The notes beneath the pieces are model-generated. The model searched no databases. It was not told the origin of the DNA and saw only the letters and a list, made by a program, of their open reading frames with translations. Below, piece after piece: positions 44,589 through 56,772 of a DNA stretch of 64,000 bases. How positions within the stretch are numbered: the stretch's first letter is position 1; every line of letters begins with the position of its first letter. This stretch comes from Stenocarpella maydis (lineage: Eukaryota > Ascomycota > Sordariomycetes > Diaporthales > Diaporthaceae), in NCBI GenBank assembly GCA_002270565.1, contig NQMI01000116.1, positions 1-64,000 on the forward strand. Reading direction: 5' to 3'. A program made the translations under genes and the position numbers.

Positions 44589-46794
44589 ATGCCGCCCACC
44601 AAGACCCAGACCCAGTGGAAGGACATCCCTCCAGTGCCTTCGTCAAGTGAATTTCTCGACATCGTCCTCTCTCGAACTCAGCGACGACTCCCTACACAGA
44701 TCCGCGCGGGCTTCAAGATATCGCGTACGCACCATATTTTTGTGTTTTGGAACATCAGTTTGGCTTTTTTTTCTTCTTTCTGGTTATTGACAGATCGTAG
44801 GTATCAGGGGATTCTATACTCGAAAAGTGAAGTTCACCCAGGAAACTTTCTCTGAAAAGATTGGGAGCATTGTGAGGACCTCTCCCCTCCCCTCCCACAG
44901 GACTCCGTTTTTGACGAAGACAAAACATACAGCTCGAGAGTTTCCCTCGCATCAATGAGATACACCCGTTCCATAAGGATCTTCTGCATACGCTTTACGA
45001 TGCCGACCACTTCCGGATCGCCCTCGGCCAGCTGTCGACCGCGAAACACCTGATCGAGTCCATCAGCCGTGACTATGTGCGCCTCCTCAAGTACGCGCAG
45101 TCGCTGTTCCAGTGTAAGCAGCTCAAGAGGGCCGCTCTTGGGCGCATGGCAACCATCATCAAACGTCTTCAGAACCCACTGAAATACCTGGACGAGGTGC
45201 GACAACATCTTGGCCGTCTGCCCTCGATAGACCCGAACACCCGGACACTCGTCATCTGCGGCTATCCCAACGTTGGCAAGAGCAGTTTCCTGCGCTCAAT
45301 CTCCCGTGCCGATGTCGACGTACAGCCGTACGCCTTCACGACAAAGTCTCTGTTTGCTGGTCACTTTGACTACAAGTACCTTCGTTTCCAGGCTGTTGAT
45401 ACCCCCGGAGTTCTGGATCATCCCCTCGAGGAGATGACTACAATTGAGATGCAATCTATCACCGCAATCGCCCACTTGCGGGCGGCGATCCTCTACTTCA
45501 TGGATCTCTCAGAGCAGTGTGGCTACTCTGTCAAGGCGCAATGTGCGCTTTTCAGGAGCATCAAGCCGCTCTTTGCCAACAAGATATGCTTCATCGTCAT
45601 CAACAAGATCGACGTGACCCGGCCAGAAGACCTGGATGCCGAGACTCAGGCTGAGCTGCAGTCTCTCCTCAAGTCCGGCGAGGTCGAGATGGTCCAGGCG
45701 AGTTGCAACACACAGGAAGGTATCCAGGCTGTCAAGAACGCGGCTTGTGAGAAGCTGATCGCTGAGAGAGTGGCATCGAAACTGAAGGCCGGCCAGACTA
45801 GCAGCGGTGCTGCCGGCAGCCGGTTGACAGAGATTATGACCAGGATCCACGTGGCCCAGCCCATGGACTGCGCCAAGCCTCTGGAGACATTCATTCCTGA
45901 AGGGATCAAGGGCTTGAAGAAGTATGACAAGAACGACCCTGAGAGGCGGCGACTCGCACGAGACATCGAGGAGGAGAACGGCGGTGCCGGTGTCTTCTCT
46001 GTAGATCTGCGGAAAGACTACCTCCTCAAGAACCCAGAGTGGAAGTACGACAAGATGCCCGAGGTCGTCGACGGAAAGAATGTGTTTGATTTCATCGACC
46101 CCGATATCGACGCGAAGCTGGCTGCCCTGGAGGAGGAGGAGGAGCGCCTACAGAATGAAGGGTACTACGACTCGGAGGAAGAGATGGACGACGATGAGGA
46201 GGAGGAGCTCCTGGAGAAGGCTCAGCTCATCCGTGAGAAGCAGGCCCTCCTCCGCAACGAGGCCAGGATGCGCAAGTCCCTCAAGAACCGCGCCATAATA
46301 CCTCGGAGCAAGACCAAGAAGCCGTTGTCGCAGTTGGCAGACCACCTTGACCAGCTGGGCATCGACGCCACCGAGGTCGAGGCCAGAGGCAGGGCGATGG
46401 TGCCCGACTCGCGCGGCCGATCTCTTACCAGGAGCCGTGCCGACACCGAGGTATCAGATGCCATGGATGTTGACAAGACGCCACGGGAGCGCCTCAGATC
46501 CAAGAGCAGGGCGCGCAGCCAAGCCCCTGCGACGGACAGGTTGCACGACGGTATCGCCGACCAGGGCGTGCGCACGAAGGCCGAGAGGACGGCCAAGATT
46601 GCGCAGAGGAAGATGAACAGGATGGCGCGACAGGGTGAGGCCGATAGGCACACTCCTGCGTCTATGCCGAAGCATTTGGTAAGTCGTTAACCCAAGGGAC
46701 TCATCCTTCCCTCTTGCAGAATGCCAGGGCCCAATGCTAACTGCCTGGATAGTTTTCTGGTAAGCGTGGCATGGGCAAGAACCAGCGCCGTTGA
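44589..46794 (+). CDS. NOG1: NOG1, nucleolar GTP-binding protein for 60S biogenesis
   Basis: Four exons (44589-44724, 44801-44871, 44933-46678, 46753-46794) encode 664 residues. Nog1 is an essential GTPase on pre-60S ribosomal particles, whose C-terminal tail occupies the exit tunnel during assembly. GTPase motifs are intact: G1 GYPNVGKSS at 179-187, G3 DTPG at 225-228, and G4 NKID at 293-296. The N-terminal helical part joins as [20 protein letters not shown] and [20 protein letters not shown] across introns 1 and 2. An acidic Glu/Asp segment near 470-490 and a basic, Arg/Ser-rich tail follow. The last 14-codon exon ends [13 protein letters not shown], the conserved Nog1 C-terminus. That match fixes the small terminal exon and the TAG acceptor at 46752. 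Confidence 0.96.
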
Positions 46795-47690
46795 GAGGCT
46801 GGCGTACGATGGCAAAGTGAGGACAGGAGGTGTACGGGTGAAAAGACACATGGAAGAAATACACAAGGGGCGTCCACATGGACAACGGCGTTTGGAGACG
46901 ATATGCCAGCTTTTCTTTTGCTCGAAGGCCATGTTCTTGTGCCGGGGTAGATGATAATTCGATGAGACGCCCCCCACCCCCCAATAGGGGGGGGGGCAAC
47001 TCGATTGACACGGACTGAACCTGAAGCAGGCTGGCTTATGTTGCAAGTTCTTGTGTCCACTGCACGTCTCCTTCCTCCGCCTTGCAGACTTGGTCCACAA
47101 CAGATTAGTAGAAGGCATCGAAACTACTCGGTACCTGACCCAGTTCCTGAGGCTGCTAACCATAACATGGTTGGATTCAAATGCTAGCAAGCCAAGAGTC
47201 CACAAGAAACATTTTCCAAAGAACTCGGGTGCTCGCACCCAAGGAAACGGGAAGCACAGCGGCGAGGACATCGCCCGTCGCCCAAAATCACAACACCCAC
47301 TTCCACAGCACCCACAGCCCTCACGCCTACTCCCAGGACACCTACTCCCACGACGCCTAGTCCTACAAAACCTATGTCTAACACCCACTCTTCGTCAATA
47401 GGTCTCAGATGTGTGGGTGTGCAAACTGGGTTGGGCATGGTCTCTCGTCCGGTATGGTATGGATGATGATGTACCGTTGTACCTTTGGTTTTTACGGGTT
47501 CGAATATCCATCTGAATCTGTTTGAAAATGATCAAATAACCTTTCATTTGTTGGTTGCTTCTTGCACGGAAACCTCGTGTCTGCTATATGCCCTTTCACT
47601 ACTAGAGACGATCTCGACCTATACCTGGCCGTGTCAAACAGTTTGAACCCTATCTTCCCACCAACTCCCTCCGAAGCCCTGCCGTCACGT
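46795..47690. other. Intergenic, convergent 3' ends of NOG1 and GDI
   Basis: No gene seen. A C6-AATA-G6 inverted repeat lies at 46977-46992, inside longer C and G runs (46970-46996). A degenerate CACCCAC/CCTACTCC minisatellite lies at about 47290-47395 and in the minus frame reads as a Val/Gly repeat. Confidence 0.55.
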
Positions 47691-49595
47691 CTACTCCTCA
47701 GCGACCTGGATACCCTCCCGCAGGCCCTCCACCTTGAGCTCCTCACCCGCGCACCGGCGGTAGATGTCCTTGACGTCATCGGTTGTGGTCTCGAAGTGGC
47801 TCGTGGCGTCGTAGCTCTTGGAGATGAAGATCTTGTCCTTGGTGCCGTCCTCCAGGGGCTCATACAAGGGGATAGGAGCTCCCAGGAACTGCTCCTCGAT
47901 CTTGCCGAGGCGCTCCAGGCCGGGCTGGAGCTCCAAGTGGTGGTTTGCAGATGTCTCGGCGATAGTGGAGACGATGGCGATCCAGTAGCCCTTGGGGCAG
48001 ACGTTATGTGCCGAAGAAACACAGGCAATGTAAATGTCTTGTCCGAGTCAGCAAATGGCCGGATCTTGCTGGGGCTTTTTGGAGAGACTCACCATTCTTC
48101 CTGCCGACCTGGGACTGGGGGATGATCAGCTGTGCGGAGTCGGCGTCGTTGGTGCCCGCCAGGGGGTGCTTGAGCACGCAGATAGCACGCAGCACATGGC
48201 CCGTGACCTTGACCTTGTTGGGGAAGTAGGATGGGTCGCCGAGAATCATCTTGGCCTTGGTCTCAAACTTCATCTCAGGCTCGATGCCAGACATGGTGGC
48301 CTTGATGCCGACTGCCGCGTCACCCTCGTACAGGATCTCGTCGACGCTGGTGTTCAGCATGTAGGTACCGCCGTAGATGGCGGACAGACGGGCAAAGCCC
48401 TGGGGCAGCTCGCCGAGTCCGTACAGAGGGTAGATGTATGGGGACTTCCCGTACCGGGCCACCGAGTTACCGTACAGTCGGATGCGCTCGATGGCCTCGG
48501 GCGCGGTGCCGTTGGTGGTGGCGTAGGCGTCGTCAAGGTACAGGGCCATAGCATGGCCAATGAAGTCCTTGGTGCTGTCCTCGAGGCCGAACTTGTCGTA
48601 AACATCCTTCATTGTGCAGTTGCTCATGTCGAGACCTGAAAGGTGTCAGCCCGACTCGGTTTCGAACCTCGTCCAGGGGTCATGATTAGGGCCCAACGGG
48701 TGGCTTATACTAACCCTTGTGTGTAGAGGGGTCATTGACATCAAAGGTGCCGACCCATTCAATAAAGCTCTTCATGCGGCGCTTCTCGAAGATGCCCATG
48801 AGGGGCGACTTGAGGGCCTCACCGGCATCGGATGGGACCTTGGCGACGGTGGCCTTGGGTCCAGAGCCCTGTTGCACGTAGCTCCCCGCAACCTGCTTGA
48901 ACTCGAGGTATCTGGTGACGTCGGTGGAGACGAGGATGTTGGTCAACTCGCCGGAGGACATGAGCAGCTTGGGGATGAGGTCAATGTTCCAGTCGTTGGG
49001 GCGGCCGTATTTCTTCCATGGCTCGTCGCCTTGGCTGTAGTTGCCATACTTCTTGAAAAGCTAAGAGGTGCGTTAGAACCGTATAGTCGGAGGAGGTGTC
49101 GCATCGGAGGGGCATACAGTCTCGAGGTTGACAGAGGCAGCCTCACTATGCGGATAATGGTCAGCGCATATTCCAGCTAGGCATCCCAGATGCCTTTCAG
49201 ACCCGGGGGGGAAAGGTGGCTCACCCGCCGTAGTGGTCGTTGCGGTCGATATGCAGGACCTTTTTGCCCTTGACACTGAGGACACTGGATTGCGAGGGGT
49301 ACCATCAGCCTGAGGCTCGTGAGAAGGACCAAGCGGCCCAGGACAAGCATGAAGGGCTATTTACCCAGAGAGAATGCACTCTGTCAAACCTGCCGCCGAA
49401 TAACCACTGTCAGTCTCGACACGCAACACCAAAACACACAGCCATCGCAGGGCGGCTCTGCGGAAGCGATGGCTTCAGGAGAGGCAACAAGAGCGAACCC
49501 CACATTGCGGGGTTAGAAAGGCGGGTGACATGGACAGACAGACACATACCTGTGCCCAGCACGATGACATCGTACTCCTTTGCAATCTCATCCAT
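47691..49595 (-). CDS. GDI1: Rab GDP-dissociation inhibitor
   Basis: Seven exons (49595-49550, 49389-49365, 49284-49225, 49145-49118, 49060-48715, 48635-48093, 48037-47691) give 464 residues. GDI extracts GDP-bound, prenylated Rab GTPases from membranes and recycles them. The dinucleotide-type fold opens YDVIVLGTGLTECILSG, then GKKVLHIDRNDHYGGEAASV, which is sequence-conserved region 1. Later GDI blocks include RYLEFKQVAGSYV, FIEWVGTFDVNDPSTHKGL, YIYPLYGLGELPQGFARLSA and a C-terminal DIYRRCAGEELKVEG. Exons 2 and 4 are only 25 and 28 bases long, yet the joins reproduce the family sequence exactly. All six introns have GT...AG ends. The length is normal for the family. Confidence 0.96.
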
Positions 49596-50475
49596 GTTTG
49601 CAGATTGGTTCTGGTTCTGGAATATGGCGATATGGGAATGGCTGTGAGGGTGCAGACCTGTCTAAGGATCGGGGGCGAGTTTCGAGGGTGGTGAACAAGA
49701 GATGCGGTCGTGCAGTTTCTTGGTGCTCAGAGGGAAGTCGAGGCAGGTCAAGTCAGTAATAGGAGAGTCGGTGTGTTTTGGCTGAGCTGTCCGAGACCCC
49801 AACCCACCCGTGGCACCTGCACCACAGAGGGACTGGAGCTCCATTGCCGAGCTAACAGGGCCCGCTTCCCCTGATTGGCCTGCCCGTTGAAGTCCTGCAA
49901 GCTGGAGCTGGCCACCAGCTGGGACCACCAGGGTGCCCAAGCTGCTGCCATAGGCGAAATGCCATCGGCCTCCCCGTGACCACCTTGCCTCGCTTCCTGG
50001 CTCTCATCTTACACTAATGGCAGGTCGATCGATAGTCTTGCTAATGAAGGTCCGTATTAGTGGTGTACGTGGCTGGAAGCCTGTCCGTTGTTGCTGCAGG
50101 CGGTTGCTGCCATGTCCCTGTGTTATGTGGGCTAGGATAGCATATGATCGATCCCCAAGATCAGCCGTGATGATCTCAACAACACCTTCATCTATCTCAA
50201 CTCATTTCAATACGACCGGCACTGGCCACTGCTGGATGCATCCGGGGCCCTCATGGACAAAGTAACCCCCTGGCACAACTCAGGACTGGACATGATGGTT
50301 GTTCTGTACTGTGAACCTTGATACATATCCGTGGACTCGTTGTCGCCCTCTCCTGGTTGGACCGTCCCAGGCGAGTCCTCTGATTGATGAAAAGGGGTAG
50401 ACGTCGCCTACACCCTAGATACCGCCTGCTTAAAGCAGCCACAACGTCTTCCCCAGAGTCTCTCGCGCCAGTTCC
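49596..50475. other. Intergenic, GDI promoter and uL29m 3' end
   Basis: No additional gene seen in 880 bases. Confidence 0.5.
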
Positions 50476-51446
50476 TCATATCCTAGGGGCGTCTCCCTGG
50501 GTCCTTGCTGGGTTGGGTATCGTGGACGGGTCAACATCCCCAGGAGACTTGGTCTTGGTCTCCTTCGCCGCCCCTGACCTCCCAGCAGTCGCACCCTGCA
50601 CCCGGGATCCTTCCTCAAACACTGGCTCCTCGGATTCTAGATGAGCGCCACTGGGGGTGTAAGCCGCTCCTCTACCAGAAAGATCGACCTCGGGGTCCTG
50701 TTCGGCCAGCTTCCTCGCGTCCTCCCACGCGTAGTACCTCTCTGTGAGCGCGTGCTTGATCGCGGCCTGAGTCTTCCGTACCTGCGTAGCAAGGTAGACA
50801 TGTCAGTAGGAGCTGCCGCGGCGTGCACGTATCCAACGTCACGAGAAGCCTCTGGGGGTAGACACCATACCTCCATCTCCCTCGCCTTGCTCTCGCTACC
50901 ACCGTAGCCGTACTTGCCCTTGGACCTCTCCCAGTTGCCCGTGGCGATCCTGTTCCTCTCCTTGACACAGACCCACCACAGGCTGTGCAAGTCCTGCCAG
51001 CTTTTTTTCCGCAGCTCCTCCACCCTCCACGACCGCCCGTGGGCGGCGTCCTCCGCGGGCGTGTTTAGCGGCTTATCCTTGCTGTAGAAGAAGTCCCACA
51101 GCCCGTGGTCCGCGTCCGTCTCGACCGCGGGGAACTCCCCGCGGTCTACGGGCCGCGGCAGCGGCTCGTTGTCCACGGACAGCACCTCGCGCGTGCCCGT
51201 GCCCCGGATCGCGGACAGCCCGCGGTTGCGGTTGTGGTCGCGGTTCTTGCGGCGCTTGCACAGCGTGGCGGTCGTGGAGAAGAGGCACGTCTGCTGCTGG
51301 TTGCGGCTCGAGAGGAGGGACGGGTATAGAGTTGCTGCGGCGGGCGTCGTCGGTGCGAATGGCCGCTGCGGACGTGTGAGGCCGCTTTGCTGGCAGGACC
51401 GTAGCGCGCGCCTGAGACACGGCCGCGCCGAGTTGAGGCTCGCCAT
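50476..51446 (-). CDS. MRPL4: Mitochondrial large-subunit ribosomal protein uL29m
   Basis: Two exons (51446-50871, 50781-50476) encode 293 residues. The first ~60 residues are Arg/Ser/Thr-rich and nearly free of acidic residues, a mitochondrial targeting sequence. The MRP-L47/uL29m core follows: GLWDFFYSKDKPLNTPAED, GRSWRVEELRKKSWQDLHSL, WWVCVKERNRIATGNWER and, after intron 50782-50870, VRKTQAAIKHALTERYYAWE. The YYAWEDARKLAE end matches the family called Mrpl4 in yeast and MRPL47 in animals. It contacts the tunnel-exit region of the mitoribosome. The last ~70 residues are a low-complexity Thr/Pro/Lys tail. Confidence 0.94.
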
Positions 51447-52670
51447 GGTGAAGGTTGCGTCGCACGTTGCCTCCCTGTGCGCAAGGGTAGATTGAGTGAC
51501 GCGGTGGAGGCTCGAAGGTAGATGTGGGTGATGTCTGTGAGGGGATGGTGCTGGTTCGCTGTGCCGCCCATTTTTTTTACTTGCCGCGTCTTAGGGGGGG
51601 GCAGGGATGTACTGCCTGCCGCGGAGCCTCCATGCAAGCCACATTGCATTCTAACGACATCAGTCTCAAATCTGCATAGGTAAGTAGTTTGCACGGCCTG
51701 TGTCCAGCGTCCAAAGCACCCTGCCGAGTAGTTCTTCTTGTCCACCCTGGTAGGTCAATTGCAATCCACTATGCGATCAAGATTCTTACACGTCGCAGCT
51801 AAACAACTGGTCATGAGCTTGCTCTGGGAGGCCTGAACGGGAACATCAGCTCCGCAAGAGGGTGGGTCAGAAGAATCAAGAGGGAAATAAGTCCCCCGGT
51901 ACCATCATGTCACTCTGGAGGTGAGGCTCAGTCAGATGGCAGGAAATTCATACACCCAAGTGTCCATATTAACAGCCGTATGAAAGAGCATACCAAGGCC
52001 TCTCTTCCAAGACAAGGCTTGGCGTGGGCGTTGGGTTACTCGGATGGGGGGTCATCGGCCTATACTTGTCGGACAAGGCAGAGGAGAAGTTTGGCTACAC
52101 CCCGTCCGAACAGGACAGGGCCGCGCTGGAGATGATGAAACCCAAGATTCATGTAGTAGATCGTCAGGACAAGTCCTGAGGGAGAAGGCAAAAAGGTCTG
52201 CGAGATCAACACCCCGCACCACATACATCAGCATCGACCGTGTCACACAGGCCAAGTATGATCCTTCTGACGTGGTAGAATTCTCCACGGTCCGAGTTAT
52301 GACAACGTATTTTCCATTTCATCAAATGCTATGAGCCTATTTGATGCACGCTTTGTCTCTATGTCTAATGCGAAGCCCCTTGGATATGGGAATGTCTATC
52401 ATAGCCGACCACCTGAAAATGCAAAGCAAAATGCCGCCAGCAAGCCGCCAGTCTGAGAAATGCAGGGGGAATCGAACTTTTCGGACTGAGGGCCGGAAGG
52501 TCACTTCCAAAACGCCACCAATGCGGAGCCTCTGGTTTTTCGGAAAAAAGAAGATCGAAAGTTTTGACAGGTGAAGGAAAGAGAAAGAAAAAGAGGTTAA
52601 AAAAGGTGTATGGGGGAGGCCATCTCCCATGCTTGAGTCCCGGGTCCTCGGGAGGCCATGGTAGCCACCT
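51447..52670. other. Intergenic, uL29m promoter and C2H2 factor 3' end
   Basis: No additional gene seen in 1.2 kb. Short homopolymers occur at about 51572-51579 (T) and 51593-51600 (G). Confidence 0.5.
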
Positions 52671-55600
52671 CTAAGCCACCTCCGTCTTCATGTTGACCGA
52701 CGTGACGCTGGGCGACTCTGCCATGTCAAGAAATGGTCTGAACAATTTGGCCATGTCCAGCGTCCAGTCGGTCGCGCCGTAATCCTTGTCAATCGCATCA
52801 ACTGACCCCAGCTCCTCGCCTCTATACGCCCCATCCGAGCGCACATAACTGTTGACAAACTTGAGGAGGTGGATGACTTGTGAAAATCGCTGCTCCGAAT
52901 CCATCTCGAGGTCCCCCATACGCGTGTTCTTGACAAGATAATTGGCCAGCCAGTAAAATGGGATCGCATCCTTGGAGAAACCCTGCCGGCGGGGGTTCCG
53001 CGATGAGGGCGGATACTGATTGACAATATCGAAGTCCCAATTCTGCTTGAATTTGTCCAGCGCCGTGCGAATAGCCTTGAAAGCCTGGGGGGACATGCTT
53101 CCATCAGCGGGAGTGGTGCGCCCACTGTTGTTCGCACTACCAGGTGCGCTTCCACCGTCCGGCCCGACATTGACGACCCAATCATCATTGTCAAAGGATG
53201 AAGGCTGGCCGTAACTGAGAGCCGAGCTTCCCTCGGTTTGAGCTCGACGTATGAGGGCCAAAATACCATGGACCAACAGGAATTTGCCCGTTAGGTTTGT
53301 CGTGCCAGTCTGAATTCGGTAAGAGCTGTGCAGGAGAGCGTTCATGGCGAGGTGCATCTCTGGTTGCTTTGCTCTGCGCGTACCATCCACGTTACGGATC
53401 TGGGCCGCCTCTGGTCCATGCAAGCCCAGGGCTTCAGCGCAAGAACGCGCATCTGTAGCGCCATCCCACGCTGCATCGTCGCAGGGCAGGGGAATCTGAA
53501 GCGACATAGCATCAAATTGAGGCGGAATGTTGAAGTATAGGCCCAAAGCAGTGTCCGTTGCGAAAATAAGGAACATGAGACGATTTCGCTTCTCCTGCTC
53601 TATCCAGGAATGCCAATCAAATTCCGATGGATGATAAGTTGAGGGGTTAAAGCCGGGTTGATGAAGTGCGCTGTAGAGGGACCGTCCCTGGGACACGCGC
53701 AGCAGATCGGACTTTCGCGCGAGCAGCACAATTCTCGAGTACACCTGACGAGCGGACAGTCGTTGTTGGGGGGTGCCGTTCCAGATGAGGAGAAGTTGAA
53801 GCAGGACAAGAGCCTGGAGCTCCTCCAAGCAGTCTCCGTCACGGCCTCCAATTTGAGAATCGTCGTTCAGAAGTGAGAGGATTCGTGGGTCTCTGTCCAG
53901 AGCCGACTTCAGGAAGTCGGTGATCAGGCGGACGTGGGAAGGCGACAAGCGGTCGGAGTAACAAGCTCCGACACAACACATACAGGCAAGCAATCCAATG
54001 AAGGATTTGCGAGCATCAAAAGTCGGCATATGTAGGATTGCAAAATGTCGGTGGAAGTGTGCGTACTGGCTGAGGAAGTGCTGAACATTTTCTGCTGAGA
54101 AGTACAAGTTCATGTCGGTTTGGTGGTTTGAGACAATTCCAGGTGAGTAGAAGAAATTGATGATTTGGTTCGACAGGTGCCGGTAATTCGCATCGTCAAC
54201 AGGGTGTCCGCCAGGGGAGGGCCCAAAGCAACCATTGGCTGGGTTTGAGGGGGGTTGGCCATCGTATCTCGAGTGGTCGAGACTAGGCTCGGTTTTGACT
54301 GCGGTCTGCTGGCGGTTAGGAAAGGTTGACGTAGGGACTGGATAAGTATGTTGCGCACCGCCTTGTGTGAACATGGTCTGCCAGTCCAAGCCCGACTGCT
54401 GGTTGTGGTTTGATTGACCATTGAACATGGGCACTCCGTTCTGGTTCTGCGACATGTTGTAGTTCGCCAGCTGGGGGTTGATGTTCGTCGACATGGACGT
54501 CGGGACATTCCCGTTGTACTGCTGCTGCTGCTGCGACGAAGCATTCATGACCGGCGCAGGCACGTTCCTCCGCTCTTCACCATTGGTGTCCTCGAGGCGG
54601 TTCATGCTCGACTGCCGAGAGAGCTGATTCTGGTCATTCATGTGGTTAATTTGGTCCGCTGCTGGAATCAGCCCAAAGGGAACCATATGGGGGTTTCCCG
54701 TTACATTGTTCATGCCGTTCATCATGTCTCCATCGTGTCCAAGCTGGGCGGCCTTGGCGGCAGCCTGCTGAGCCTTCTTGACGTGCGCGTGGGGGTGAGA
54801 TAGATGGCTTGCTCCAGTAGGGTTTCCCCGACGGATTGAGCACTTTTGAAAGTGACGCTTCAGAATGTCACTTCGAGAGAATGTGTCCCGGCAGAGCACA
54901 CACATGTAGGGTCGGTCTCCAGTGTCTATATCATGCATTCAAGTCAGTTCTGGTCCGCCTTTCAGGACAAAGTGACTGCTTACGTCTGAGCATATGGCGC
55001 TTCAAGTGCTTCGCATGCAGGTAGGTCTTGGTGCAGTGGGGGCATGGCTTCCAAGAATGTCAGCATACAGTCACAAGACTACTTCCCATGGCCGGAGGTC
55101 CTAGGGCCCCCCAGAGAAGCGGACCAGGGCATCAGGATGATCGAGTTACACGTACAAATTTGCCGTCGGCGTCCTTCTGAGGGATCTGAGCCTTGGCCGC
55201 AGCGGTGCCGGGAGGCGGGGCCGCGGGCCGACCTGGGGCGCTGGGCAGGATACCTCTGCGACCCTGAGAGCCGACTACATGAGTAGGCTGGTCGTTCTCC
55301 TGGTGGAGGATCGATGGCTGGGACATCATGGGGCTTTGCGCGTAGGGAGAAGCCAAGCCGCTCTGCGGCATGACACCGCCAGCTGGCATGGGTCGCAGGA
55401 CAGGTGGGACGCGGCCGCCCGGAGAAGGTGCCGGCGCGATCGGTTGAGGGTGAGAGGCGGAGACGGAGGCTTGGGGCATCATGGCGGAGGAGGTCGCGTA
55501 GGACTGCTGGTGTTGGTAGGGGTTGTGCATCATGGGGTACGAGCCTCTGCCAGACTGCTGTGACGGGGGAGGAGCGTAGCCGCCCATGGAGGCCGGAGTG

Positions 55601-55794
55601 TTTGGGGTCGCGGGAGTCCGAGGAGTGTGCGGGTGGCTCGCGTACATAGACATGGCTGGGTTGTGAGGTTGGAGCGGTGGTAGAGTCTGGTTCTGGCCGT
55701 TTTGCAGGTGGTGAGGGGAGATTGCCGAATGGGATGGATAAGAAGCCGTCGTAGTGTTGTTAATCACGTTGGACGAGTAGTGGTTGTGTTCCAT
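52671..55794 (-). CDS. C2H2 zinc-finger and fungal-specific-domain transcription factor
   Basis: Three exons (55794-55156, 55047-54984, 54925-52671) encode 985 residues. The N-terminal ~205 residues are Gln/Pro/Ser-rich. Two adjacent fingers follow at ~215-263. The first, C-x2-C-x12-H-x3-H (CPHCTKTYLHAKHLKRH), sits wholly in the 64-base exon 2. The linker HTGDRPY is made across intron 2. The second (CVLCRDTFSRSDILKRH) ends H-x3-C and is thus C2HC. After a Gln/Asn-rich stretch, a fungal-specific transcription-factor domain runs ~430-800 (INFFYSPGIV, HFAILHMPTFDA, DWHSWIEQEKRNRLMFLIFA). This pairing of C2H2 fingers with the domain usual in Zn2Cys6 factors is a known fungal class. Targets are unknown. 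Confidence 0.92.
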
Positions 55795-56752
55795 AATCCA
55801 GCTCTATGTCTACCCTGATGCAAGAACCGCGCAGGTAGCATCCGAAGAATCAATTGCGCTAGGGACTCGAACGCGGTTCACGAGGTGAGGGTGAGGGGAG
55901 GGACTGGTGGACAAGGTTGCGCAGGCGCGGGCGGACCAGTTCGAGTTCTTTGGCCGGGACGGCAAGGGCAATGTCAAGACGGCTCCTGGGGGGGGGGTGT
56001 CCTGAGACCGAGGCGCAAAACCACGAGGCGAAAATTAATTTGTCGAGATGACGGCCGAGGTCGTAATCAACAGACACACGGTTGGCTGGCTGGCTGGCCG
56101 TGAGGGGGCAGCAAAAGTTTTGCGTGATGTTTGTGGTGTTTCGAGGGCCGACGCGGTGCTGTGTGCAGAGGCGCGTCTGAGGATCCCCCACGGTGGAGAT
56201 GCGGTCTTGTGGTGGTAACGGGTTGTGGTAAGAAGTGGATAGATGAGGCTGAAGACCGTTTGGGAGGGTGTTGGTGGAGTGGAAAGGCGTTCCTCCTTTT
56301 TGGGTCCCGGCAGTAGATGTCGAAGTGGAGACTAAACTCTGTCAAATGGATGGACGAGGGAGGGAGGTGGGATGATGTGGGTTGATGTACCTCAAATATC
56401 TCTCCTTTCTTTTTTTTTCCTGTCGGAAGCGTCGCGCCAGTACAAAAAAAAAAAAACTCTGCCAGGTACCGAGCCAAGTGGGCAAGTTTTCGAGTGGATT
56501 CGCCGTCTACCTTGCCCACCCAGCCGTTGAGATACCGAAGCACAAGGTACCGGTACGGAGCAGGGGGCAAAGTGCGCTAGCTTGGGTGCAGGCTGGTGGG
56601 CCTTGGGGGGTACCCTCGTCTTGAGGACCCAGGTCGGGAAGTGGATGATCGAAAGTGGACTCAGCGGGCAGGGGAGCTGGTTAGTGGGTGGACCGGGGGG
56701 AGGGGGAGTCGAGAGGCGGGAGAACTCAACGCCAGGTACAACACCTTGGTAC

Positions 56753-56772
56753 GTACTCCAGGTACGGAGTAC
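56753..56772. repeat. GTACTCC/GGAGTAC inverted repeat
   Basis: A perfect 7-bp stem (56753-56759 with 56766-56772) around a 6-base loop. Its right arm includes the recurring nonamer TACGGAGTA. Confidence 0.85.

Noticed and set aside
48034..48639. 201-residue plus-strand frame
   Set aside because: Antisense shadow of GDI exon 6.
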